A DNA stretch of 64,000 bases, taken from the NCBI RefSeq assembly GCF_009762775.1, contig NZ_CP046401.1:5840001-5904000 (forward strand), read 5' to 3'. A model generated the notes under the pieces. That model ran no database searches. It saw only the letters and a list, made by a program, of their open reading frames with translations, and had not been told where the DNA came from. This document shows, piece after piece, positions 47,224 through 56,320 of this stretch. The position numbers and the translations under genes were made by a program. This stretch comes from Maribellus comscasis. GTDB lineage: Bacteria; Bacteroidota; Bacteroidia; Bacteroidales; Prolixibacteraceae. The first letter of the stretch is position 1; each line of letters begins with the position of its first letter.

Positions 47224-47700
47224 GTGAACAACGATAAACTAAAAAAACAACTACTTGCCGAAGAGTTGGTGTTACTGGAAAAGTCTGTTACAACTTTACA
47301 ACTTTCAGTTGACAAATGCAGGAAGATTTTGCAAAAAAAGGAATATACATTTGAAGATATGGAGTCTTTTGATTCGCTTACATCTAAGTTTGGGAGAACC
47401 TCCGATTTATATACACAAAAGGTGATCAGAACAATCTGGATGTTGCTGCACGAGCCTTTTGTTCCTTTTATCGATCTGTTAAATAAAGCAGAAAAAATCC
47501 GGCTGGTGTATTCTGCCGACAAACTTTTGGAAATCCGTGATTTGCGAAACCAGATTGCCCATGAATATATCCCTGAAGCTGTGCCCGGTCTTGTGCCTGA
47601 GGTAATTGAGTTAACAACATTTCTGTTCAAAAGCATAGAGGTTTCAAAACAATTTATTGAGAACAGGAACTGGTTGCCCCTTGCTGGTGCTGATTTGTAA
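47224..47700 (+). CDS. HEPN-domain protein (toxin of HEPN-MNT pair)
   Basis: A 158-residue all-helical protein starting with GTG 47224. The HEPN catalytic R-x4-H motif is visible as RNQIAHEY (about residue 117-124). These proteins are RNases held inactive by the MNT partner. The C-terminal residues (NWLPLAGADL) look to be encoded by a short repeat, as the following sequence is repeat DNA. Confidence 0.85.
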   Translation: MNNDKLKKQLLAEELVLLEKSVTTLQLSVDKCRKILQKKEYTFEDMESFDSLTSKFGRTSDLYTQKVIRTIWMLLHEPFVPFIDLLNKAEKIRLVYSADKLLEIRDLRNQIAHEYIPEAVPGLVPEVIELTTFLFKSIEVSKQFIENRNWLPLAGADL

Positions 47701-47775
47701 TCCCTGTTGAGGCTCGATAATATCTTTTTGCCACTAAAAATACAAAACAACGGAATCACCTTTGAATCCGAATAG

Positions 47776-49430
47776 AGGGTGATGCGGTTTTTTACCGCAT
47801 CGGAAAAAGCCAGCGAATACAATTCGCTGAACCCCGTCGGGAGTAAGCGGAGAGAGACGGTGAGAATAGAGATGAGCACTGAGAAAGTGAGCGTTGAGAA
47901 GAGAGAGACAAGCGGTGAGCGGTGAGAGAATTGAGCGATGAGTAGTGAGAACCGAGACTTTAAACACTATGATTGTAAGAAAGGCGCGTAGGGTGAAAAT
48001 TTGGCCCGGGCCGGCGTTGGCTATGTGGGGAGAAGGATAAAATTTTCTTGATTTTTCTTTGCTTCTGTTTCTTTTCATCAAGGAAAAGAAATGAAGTGGG
48101 GTATGGGGCAACGCCCCGTTGCTGGTAAGAGATGAGCGGTGAGTAGCAAGAAAATGAGACTGTGAGCACTGGGACAATGAGAGGGTGAGAAGAGAGCGAT
48201 GAGATATTGAGCGGTGAAAAATGAGTGGCAAACGTTTACATAGAAAATAGAAGTCAAAGACAAAAATAGCCATTGCCAGCCCTGCCCACCAAGGGAAAAG
48301 CTGACGTACGAATTTGAGCTGCCAAAGAGTTTTAAAGAATTATAAACACAATAGAATTAGATAGAAAGTTAAAACTATCAATAATCCTGCCCCCGGCGGA
48401 TAAAGGTGCGTAGGCCTGCCAAAGTAGCCCGGGCCGGTGCCGGCCTAAAGCGTTGAAGGATAACTTTGGCTTGATTCTTTTGAATACTTTTCTCATCTAA
48501 GGAGAAAAGTATTTGGGGCTCGGGGCAACGCCCCGTAAAGAAACAGAGATGAGGATTGAGCGGGTGAGAAAAGAGAGATAAGATAGTGAGCGATGAGAAA
48601 TGAGTAGCAAACGTTTTACATAGAAAATAGAAGTCAAAGACTAAAACATAAAAAAGAACAAACAACAAGTTAAGAACCGACCCGCCTAAGAGTAAAAGCG
48701 TAAAGAAAATAAATGAAGTGCAGCGTTAAAAAATCTTTTCTGTTTGACTCCAAGCTATAGCGAAGGAGGAGTTTAAAAGATTTTAGCGAAACGGAATTGA
48801 TTTTTAGCTTTTAATTTTGAGCGGTGGCTTTTTTTGATTCCTTTTTTCAGCTATAGGAAAAAAGGAATTGGGGTTTGGGGCAAAGCCCCTTAAGCGAGTA
48901 AGAGATGAGCGGTAAGAAAGAGAGCACTGAGAAGGTGATAAGAGAGAGATGAGACTGTGAGCGATGAAAAATGAGCAGCAAACGTTTTACATAGAAAATA
49001 GAATTCAAAGACTAAAACATAAAAAAGAACAGATAACATGTTAAGAACGGACCCGCCTAAGAGTAAAAGCGTGAAGAAAATAAATGAAGTGCAGCGTTAA
49101 AAAATCTTTTCTGTTTGACTCTGAGCTATAGCGAAGGAGGAGTTTAAAAGATTTTAGCGAAACGGAATTGATTTTTAGCTTTTAATCTTGAGCGGTGGCT
49201 TTTTTTGATTCCTTTTTTCAGCTACAGGAAAAAAGGAATTGGGGTTTGGGGCAAAGCCCCATTGAGATTTAGTGATGCGAATTGAAAATATTTAGCGATT
49301 ATCCGACAAATTTTCAACCACCTCCCCCTCGCGAACTCGGGTACTCCACCTGACCAGGAGGAGAAACACTTAGAGACGAGACAGTGAGAAAAGAGAGATG
49401 AGAGGGAGTACTGAATATCTTTTGTAATCC
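47776..49430 (+). repeat. Modular hairpin/GA-tail repeat array R9
   Basis: It starts with copy 2 of the two-hairpin repeat (GATGCGGT/ACCGCATC, then AGCGAAT/ATTCGCT). Terminal hairpins follow near 48103, 48520, 48874 and 49248. A long composite lies near 48272-48545, AATCTTTT/AAAAGATT composites near 48730 and 49106, and a ~105-bp repeat copy near 49268-49375. No convincing gene. Confidence 0.83.
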
Positions 49431-49671
49431 GTTCATTTTAAAAATAGTTTTGTTATTACACGGATAAAACCATTTTTTTACCTTCAAAATATAACAACCT
49501 TGTTCTGAAGGAAAGGATTAAGAAACATATATCCGGTTACAACTAAATTTTTGTAAATTTACACAAGGTAAAAAGCTGAAACGAGCATCCAAGGTCCCGG
49601 GACACAGGGAGACGATTATTAGTGAGTTCCATGAATTGTTATAAAAACAAACATTTTTAAACGAATGAATT
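49431..49671. other. Intergenic region before a toxin-antitoxin pair
   Basis: TGTAAATTTACA at 49552-49563 is a perfect palindrome and may be an operator. Nothing else is clear. Confidence 0.35.
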
Positions 49672-49905
49672 ATGGACATACAGACATTAAAACTGGATTT
49701 GGTTGAGAAGATATTGAAAACAAACAAACCTTCCCTTCTGATAAAAATAAATAACCTTATTTCCACGGAAAATGATGACTGGTGGGATGATATTCCTCCG
49801 GAAGTTCAGGAATCAATTCTGGAAGGTATGGAAGATATTAAATCAGGTAAAGTTTTTTCTCACGAAAATATTATCAATGAGGCCAAACAAAAATATGGTT
49901 TTTAG
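49672..49905 (+). CDS. Antitoxin-like small protein
   Basis: A 77-residue protein. N-terminal helix MDIQTLKLDLVEKILKTN, then DDWWDDIPPEVQESILEGME and a C-terminal HENIINEAKQKYG. This pattern is typical of antitoxins paired with RelE/ParE toxins in Bacteroidota. The stop directly abuts the toxin ATG, so they are co-translated. Confidence 0.82.
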   Translation: MDIQTLKLDLVEKILKTNKPSLLIKINNLISTENDDWWDDIPPEVQESILEGMEDIKSGKVFSHENIINEAKQKYGF

Positions 49906-50214
49906 ATGGAAGTTATTTGGTCATCCCAGGCAAAAATTACCTGGTTCAATATTTTAGATTATCTGGATAAAAACTGGACAAAAAGAGAAATCAAACAATT
50001 TATCCAAAGAACAGAAATCATTATTCGCACGATAAAGAAGAATCCGGGAATATTCCCAAATTCATTAAGGTACAAAAACGTTAAAAAAGCTGTTGTCGAT
50101 AAGAACAATTCATTTTTTTATCAGGTAGATAAAAAGGAACAAAAGATTTATATACTAACCTTTTTTGATAATCGTCAGAATCCTGAACGGTTGAAAATTG
50201 AAAAGATAATTTAA
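49906..50214 (+). CDS. RelE/ParE-family toxin
   Basis: A 102-residue protein with the ParE fold pattern: VIWSSQAKITWFNILDYL at the start, IIRTIKKNPGIFPNS, KKAVVDKNNSFFYQVD, and IYILTFFDNRQNPERL at the end. Length and motifs are complete. It would inhibit growth (ribosome or gyrase target unknown) unless bound by the upstream antitoxin. Confidence 0.87.
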   Translation: MEVIWSSQAKITWFNILDYLDKNWTKREIKQFIQRTEIIIRTIKKNPGIFPNSLRYKNVKKAVVDKNNSFFYQVDKKEQKIYILTFFDNRQNPERLKIEKII

Positions 50215-50229
50215 TCAAATTAGAAGGAA

Positions 50230-51250
50230 TTTAATAATCCGCGCCAACAGCGAGTTAGCGAAAAAGGGAACTTATGACTTTGAGAGGAGAAAGATGAGCA
50301 GTGAGAATTGAGCTATATAGAAGTTCGAAGTCAAAGACAAAAATAGCTGGTTGCCAGCCCTGCCCACCAAAGGGAATGTTTACGCACTAATTTGAGCTGG
50401 CAAAGAGTTTTAAAGAATTATAAACACAATAGAATTAGATAGAAAGTTAAAAACTTTTAATAATCCGCCCCCGGCGGATAAAGGTGCGTAGGCCTGCCAA
50501 AGTAGCCCGGGCCGGTGCCGGCCTAAAGCGATGAAGGATAACTTTGGCTTGATTCTTTTGAATACTTTTCTCATCTAAGGAGAAAAGTATTTGGGGTTCG
50601 GGGCAAGGACCCGTTGCTGGTAAGAGATGAGCGGTGAGTAGTAAGAAAATGAGACTGTGAGCACTGGGACAATGAGAGGGTGAGAAGAGAGAGAGATGAG
50701 ACAGTGAGCGGTGAGTAGCGAACGTATTATAGTTAGAATTCAAAGACTAAAAAATAAAAAAGAACAAACAACAAGTTAAGAACCGACCCGCCTAAGAGTA
50801 AAAGCGTGAAGAAAATGAATGAAGTGCAGCGTTAAAAAATCTTTTCTGTTTGACTCTGAGCTATAGCGAAGGAGGAGTTTAAAAGATTTTAGCGAAACGG
50901 AATTGATTTTTAGCTTTTAATCTTGAGCGGTGGCTTTTTTTGATTCCTTTTTTCAGCTATAGGAAAAAAGGAATTGGGGTTTGGGGCAAAGCCCCATTGA
51001 GATTTAGTGATGCGAATTGAAAATATTTAGCGATTATCCGACAAATTTTCAACCACCTCCCCCTCGCCAACTCGGGTACTCCACCTGACCAGGAGGAGAA
51101 ACACTTAGAGACGAGACAGTGAGAAAAGAGAGATGAGTGGAGAGAATTGAGACGATGAGACTGTGAGCACTGAGAAGGTGATAAGAGAGAGATGAGAAAG
51201 TGAGCGGTGAGAAATAAGCAGCAACCGTTTTACATAGAAAATAGAAGTCA
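50230..51250 (+). repeat. Modular hairpin/GA-tail repeat array R10
   Basis: It begins with a short AGCGAGTTAGCGAAAAAGGG...CTTATGACTTTGAG repeat. A long composite follows near 50351-50610 and an AATCTTTT/AAAAGATT composite near 50838-51000. Terminal hairpins lie near 50598 and 50984, with a ~105-bp repeat copy near 51008-51115 and the last GA tail and end box at about 51225. No gene. Confidence 0.83.
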
Positions 51251-51303
51251 AATACCGTAAAATTTAAAAAAGGAAAATATAAGCTTCTCATAGCTTTGTA
51301 CTC

Positions 51304-51460
51304 AAAGCGAGTAAGTGCCTGATAGGAACGAGTAAGACTTTTAGCCTTCCGAGTTAAGTTTTTTACTAAACGAGTTAGATGTTGATCCGGACGGGTAAGT
51401 GTTTTTATAAAAGCGAGTAGAGTGTTCAGGCAGGCGAGTAAAAGAATTTGTTAAACGAAT
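51304..51460. repeat. Degenerate tandem repeats with CGAGTAAG core
   Basis: About eight units of 20-24 bp share a (G/C)CGAG(T)TA(A)G core separated by variable spacers. They lie just beyond the terminator of the minus-strand gene at 51502. The function is unknown. Confidence 0.65.
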
Positions 51461-51491
51461 AAAAAAAGGCACCTGCGGGGTAACAGGTGCC
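51461..51491 (-). terminator. Intrinsic terminator of the minus-strand gene
   Basis: A perfect 8-bp stem CAGGTGCC/GGCACCTG with an 8-base loop, followed on the minus strand by seven T. It lies 11 bp after the stop codon. Confidence 0.9.
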
Positions 51492-51501
51492 TGATAAAGA
51501 G

Positions 51502-52254
51502 CTACTCGGATTGGGTTTCTGTCTCCGGTTCATTTTTTGTTTTTCGACTGTTTTTTCTTTTCCAGAATTTGCTCGAATACCCTTTTAACCGGGTAGCATT
51601 TCTCCAGAACAGGTATTTCCCGGCTTCACGGATTTCATCCACCAATTCTTTGAGGTGGGTGTAGGCCTGGTCACGCAAAACCTTTGCTTCATTTTGTTCG
51701 GCTTTGTCGCCGTTGGCAGTGGCCAGCAGGTCGGCCATTTCATCGGCCATTGTTGCAGCCTTATCCAGTTTGGTCATATCAAAGCCAATAGCGCTTAAAG
51801 CATTGGCATTTTCACGCCCCAGGACTGCTAAATTGTTCAGGTCTTGTAGCATATCTGCATGTCCGCTACCTTCGGCAACTTCTGCCACTCGGTTTAAAAT
51901 TGCCGCATCATTCCGATAGGCAAAACGAAAAACATGAAGCAGCTCGTCACGCAGGTCATAGGCCAGGGGTGATAGTTCGCCCCAATCCCGTTGAGCCTCC
52001 TCCTGTGAATAGCGCTGTTTAAACCACAACGATTGTGCTTCACGTAAAGCTCCGGCCCGAACGGGAAGGTCGTTTATCTGTTCTTCGCTGATGCCGGTAA
52101 TCACCAGTTTTTCCTTATCGGCCAGACACCAGTGGTAAAGATTCTCAGCTTCCTGCAGAAAAACATCCACAGGCAACGTAGGGGTTTGTACTTGTTCGTT
52201 GGGGATGGCTTTGAGCACATCCAATTTCGTTTGAAAATCATCAGAATTACTCAT
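51502..52254 (-). CDS. Conserved-looking hypothetical protein, helical
   Basis: About 250 residues from the second Met (MSNSDDFQ, 52254). The longer start at 52278 adds eight residues. It is acidic and predicted almost wholly helical (EAENLYHWCLADKEKL, LRDELLHVFRFAYRN, ELVDEIREAGKYLFWRN), with a very basic/polar C-terminal tail (KRKNSRKTKNEPE). It has no membrane segment or signal. I do not recognise a named family. The strong terminator supports it as a real gene. It is unrelated to polysaccharide functions as far as can be seen. Confidence 0.75.
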   Translation of the reverse strand: MSNSDDFQTKLDVLKAIPNEQVQTPTLPVDVFLQEAENLYHWCLADKEKLVITGISEEQINDLPVRAGALREAQSLWFKQRYSQEEAQRDWGELSPLAYDLRDELLHVFRFAYRNDAAILNRVAEVAEGSGHADMLQDLNNLAVLGRENANALSAIGFDMTKLDKAATMADEMADLLATANGDKAEQNEAKVLRDQAYTHLKELVDEIREAGKYLFWRNATRLKGYSSKFWKRKNSRKTKNEPETETQSE

Positions 52255-52600
52255 AATAATAGATTTAAAGTTTAACATATACCATCAGGTCCTGGGGTAA
52301 AAGTTGTGGAAAAAGATTTACCGGAAAGTGAATCTGGTGGTTTTTTTCATTTTTATGAATTAATTGTGTTTATGGTGATTTAAAAGTAGAATCTTTTTTT
52401 GTAATTAAGTAGAAAATCAATCAGTTATGTAACATATGGATTTTTGTAACCCTGGAGGAGTGTCATGCTTTCATTGCGGCTAATAAGCGAACAAAAATGT
52501 TAGTCTTTTTTTGTTTCAGATAAAACAAAAGAATGGAGAATAAAATGGAAGAGCATGTTCGGGCTTGTATACAGGAATTCAGTGTAGAATTTGTGGCGCA
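52255..52600. other. Intergenic region without visible features
   Basis: About 345 bp, AT-rich. I see no gene, strong hairpin or repeat. A short frame near 52533 runs into the repeat array and is not accepted. Confidence 0.4.
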
Positions 52601-54640
52601 TACCGGGCCTCTTTTTCAAAACGCTGGCTACCGTGCGCCTGTTTTTTGTGTGGCGTTTCCTCCCCGGCATAAATGCCGGGGTTACAGATATAAAACCCCG
52701 CTGGGGTTTATGTTTGGAATGACATGATAAGGAAATAATTCATCATGGAATCGAATCACAAAAAATTGTACCAGTATAACTCCGTAAGGGTAAATAACAA
52801 TAACCCCCGGTTTCAACCGGGGGAAGGAATACCAATGCGCAATCTAGGCCGGTGAGGCTACCCCGATTGAAAAGGCGCCCTTCTCCCGGCCGCAATAACA
52901 AACTGAACAAAAGAACCCTCCGCATAAATACAGAAGCCGTGTAGATGGTTAACGAAGCAAAGCGAGTCTGTATCAAATGAATTCAGGATATTGTCAGCAA
53001 GCACTTTTAAAGCCTCTTTAGGGGTTTGGGGTAGCTGGCTGTTCTGTTTGCGGCGCATATCAGGTATCTTTTTCAAAACACTGGCTACCGTGCGCCTGTT
53101 TTTATGTTGTTTTGCCTTCTCCGGCATAAATGCCGGAGTTATTGTAGTCAAACCCCGATAGGGTTGATTGAGGATGAGATGATGTGAAGGCAATCTGCCT
53201 TGGAACCCGAATTACAAAAAATTGCATCCAATAAACCCAGTAAGGGTTTAATAACAATAACCCCCGGTTTCAACCGGGGAAAGAATACCAATACACAACC
53301 CAGGCCGGTGAGGCTACCCCGATTGAAAACGAGGCCATCTCCCGGCCGCAATACCAGGCCCAACAAGGGATCATCTGCATAAATCCAAATTTTGCGTAGA
53401 TGATCAACGAAGCAAAGCGAGCCTATATCAAATGAATTAAGGATATTATCAGCAAGCATCTTAAAAGCCCCTTTAGGGGTTTGGGGTAGCTGGCTGTTCT
53501 GTTTGCGGCGCATATCAGGTATCTTTTTCAAAACACCGGCTACCGTGCGCCTGTTTTTTTTGTTGTTGCTTCCTCCCCGGCATAAATGCCGGGGTTACAG
53601 ATATAAAACCCCGCTGGGGTTTATATTTGGAATGATATGATGTAAAAATAAATTATGATGGAATAGAATCACAAAAAATTGTACCAGTATAACTCCATAA
53701 GGGCAAATAATAATAACCCCCGGTTTTAACCGGGGGAAGGAATACCAATAAACAAGCCAGGCCGGAGAAGCCACCCGGATTGAAAAGGCGCCCTTCTCCC
53801 GGCCGCAATAACAAACTGAACAAAAGAACCCTCCGCATAAATACAGAATCTGTGTAGATGGTCAACGAAGCAAAGCGAGTCTGTATCAAATGAATTCAGG
53901 ATATTGTCAGGAAGCATCTTAAAAGCCCCTTTAGGGGTTTGGGGTAGTTGGCTGTTGTGTTTACGGCGCATACTACGCTTCCATTTCAAAACACCGGCTA
54001 ACGTGCGCCTGTTTTTTGTGTTGTTGTTTCCTCCCCGGCATAAATGCCGGGGTTACAGATATAAAACCCCGCTGGGGTTTATGTTTGGAATGACATGATA
54101 AGGAAATAATTCATCATGGAATCGAATCACAAAAAATTGTACCAGTATAACTCTATAAGGGCAAATAATAATAACCCCCGGTTTTAACCGGGGGAAGGAA
54201 TATCAATACACAACCCAGGCCGGCGAGGCCACCCGGATTGAAAAGGCGCCCTTCTCCCGGCCGCAATAACAAACTGAACAAAAGAACCCTCCGCACAAAT
54301 ACAGAAACTGTGTAGCTGGTCAACGAAGCAAAGCGAGTCTGTATCAAATGAATATAAGGATATTATCAGGAAGCATCTTAAAAGCCCCTTTAGGGGTTTG
54401 GGGTAGCTGGCTGTTGTGTTTACGGCGCATACTATGCTTCCATTTCAAAACACCGGCTAACGTGCGCCTGTTTTTTGTGTGGTGTTTCCTCCCCGGTATA
54501 AATGCGGGGTTTATATTTGGAATGATATGATGTAAAAATAAATTATGATGGAATAGAATCACAAAAAATTGTACCAGTATAACTCCGTAAGGGCAAATAA
54601 GAATAACCCTGGTTTTAACTGCTACCAAATCCCCGTTAAC
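52600..54640. repeat. Tandem array of ~457-bp palindrome-rich units
   Basis: The word GGCTA(C/A)CGTGCGCCTG recurs at about 52625, 53083, 53538, 53996 and 54455, giving spacings of 455-459 bp. Each unit carries the same ordered palindromes: CCCCGGCAT/ATGCCGGGG, AACCCC-GCT-GGGGTT, CCCCCGGTT/AACCGGGGG and an AAGCCCC/GGGGTTT hairpin. In unit 2 the first palindrome reads CTCCGGCAT/ATGCCGGAG, a paired change that keeps the stem. The last unit is truncated. A minus-strand frame of about 65 codons (QNSQLPQTPK...DNILNSFD) stays open in most units, but I cannot call it a gene. Confidence 0.88.
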
Positions 54641-54848
54641 AACAAATAGAAAACAATCCTGAAAACTTTTTTTTTTGATCGTTGTTTAACGATATATCAC
54701 TGGTCAATCCTATTTTTATTCAGTAATTTTAGTAAAACTCAAATCAGTGAATGAAACTTATACTCAAAAAAATAACAATAGTAATACTTCGGTTTGTGTT
54801 CCCCAAACAGACATAAACCGGTTTTTTAAATCCAAATTTTTTTAAATA

Positions 54849-56027
54849 ATGAAAAAAGCACTTATTACAGGAATCACGGGACAGGATGGAGCCTATCTGG
54901 CTGAATATCTGATAAAAAAGGGATATGTCGTTCACGGTATTAAACGCCGCGCGTCCATGTTTAACACAGAAAGAATAGACCATCTGTACCAGGATCCTCA
55001 CGTGGAAAACCGGAATCTGATTTTACATTATGGTGATCTCACCGACAGTATGAACCTTACCCGTATTATCCAGGAGGTGCAGCCGGATGAAATATACAAC
55101 CTGGCCGCGATGAGTCATGTAAAGGTAAGTTTTGATACACCGGAGTATACCGCCAATGCCGACGGAATCGGAACCCTCAGAATTCTTGAAGCCGTTCGTT
55201 TGCTTGGTTTGGTTGATAAAACCAGGATCTACCAGGCATCTACCTCTGAACTCTACGGAATGGTGCAGGAAGTACCACAAACCGAAAAAACACCTTTTTA
55301 TCCCCGGTCACCTTATGGTGTGGCAAAACTTTATGGTTACTGGATTACGGTAAACTACCGGGAAGCGTATAATATTCATGCCAGCAACGGGATTTTGTTT
55401 AACCACGAATCGCCTATCCGGGGAGAAACTTTTGTGACCCGGAAAGTGACAAGGGCAATTGCCCGGATTGCACTCACCCAGCAGGATGCCCTGTTTTTGG
55501 GGAATATGTCTTCAAAACGCGACTGGGGACATGCAAAAGATTATGTAAGGGCCATGTATCTTATTCTTCAGCAGGAAAAACCGGATGATTATGTGATTTC
55601 AACAGGCGTTACAACTACCATTCGCGACCTTGTTAGAATGGCTGCCGCAGAAGTGGGACTGGAAATTACCTTTACCGGAGAAGGAGTGGACGAAAAAGGA
55701 TACCTGACCGCTGTGGATGAGAAAGTATTTGTTGAAAAGGTGGGAGAAAAATACCTGGAGGAAAATAAAAAACGCATTTCAACAAATCCAGCGTCGGAAA
55801 CCGATAAATCAAAGGTGATTGTCGCTGTTGACCCGACTTATTTCCGCCCCACAGAAGTGGATTTGCTGATTGGTGATTCTACAAAAGCACGCAAACAACT
55901 GGGCTGGGAACCGCGTTACGATTTAAAAGGATTGGTGGAAGACATGATGCAGTCGGATGTAAACCTGATGAAAAAAGACAGCTACCTCAACGAAGGAGGC
56001 TATCGTACACTGAATTACTTTGAGTAA
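54849..56027 (+). CDS. gmd: GDP-mannose 4,6-dehydratase
   Basis: A 392-residue extended SDR. It has [32 protein letters not shown], catalytic STSELYG and [13 protein letters not shown] (Tyr, Lys), [17 protein letters not shown], and C-terminal [17 protein letters not shown]. It makes GDP-4-keto-6-deoxymannose, the precursor of GDP-fucose. There is an insertion of about 35 residues near 290-330 ([19 protein letters not shown]...), rich in charged residues; I recall length variation at this site in other Bacteroidota. It pairs with fcl downstream. Confidence 0.95.
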   Translation: MKKALITGITGQDGAYLAEYLIKKGYVVHGIKRRASMFNTERIDHLYQDPHVENRNLILHYGDLTDSMNLTRIIQEVQPDEIYNLAAMSHVKVSFDTPEYTANADGIGTLRILEAVRLLGLVDKTRIYQASTSELYGMVQEVPQTEKTPFYPRSPYGVAKLYGYWITVNYREAYNIHASNGILFNHESPIRGETFVTRKVTRAIARIALTQQDALFLGNMSSKRDWGHAKDYVRAMYLILQQEKPDDYVISTGVTTTIRDLVRMAAAEVGLEITFTGEGVDEKGYLTAVDEKVFVEKVGEKYLEENKKRISTNPASETDKSKVIVAVDPTYFRPTEVDLLIGDSTKARKQLGWEPRYDLKGLVEDMMQSDVNLMKKDSYLNEGGYRTLNYFE

Positions 56028-56073
56028 ATGTTTTAATACCGGTTAACGCGGATGAAAACCGTTTGGGAAACAT

Positions 56074-56208
56074 GAGACCACTTCTTCGTGGAATCGGTTT
56101 ACCGGACAATTTTTACAGAATGATTTCCCGGAGAGCTGTGCAAAAAAGCTGTTGTTGATTGATGGGATGAATCCGGAATGGAATGATCTTTATGACGAAT
56201 TGTATTGA
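56074..56208 (+). pseudogene. GIY-YIG gene remnant with repeat flank
   Basis: GAGACCACTTCTTCGTGGAA at about 56072-56091 matches the repeat beside the 28505 GIY-YIG gene. After it, 56131-56208 encodes KKLLLIDGMNPEWNDLYDEL, the typical C-terminal end of those GIY-YIG proteins. The nuclease core is gone. Confidence 0.65.
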
Positions 56209-56320
56209 TACTGGTAAGCGGCTTTATCAACTTCTCTTTCAAAAGAATTTATAGAAAAAAGATTTTGCGAGCGAAGTAATCTTATTATAAGCTATATCAG
56301 GTGATTTAAAATGAATAAAG

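Noticed and set aside
51304..51460. Short tandem repeats as a CRISPR or iteron origin
   Set aside because: The units are degenerate and spacers too short for CRISPR. No replication gene is adjacent, so an origin is unsupported.
52600..54640. Tandem array as a possible CRISPR
   Set aside because: Units are ~457 bp and nearly identical throughout, with no short direct repeats separated by unique spacers, and no cas genes nearby.
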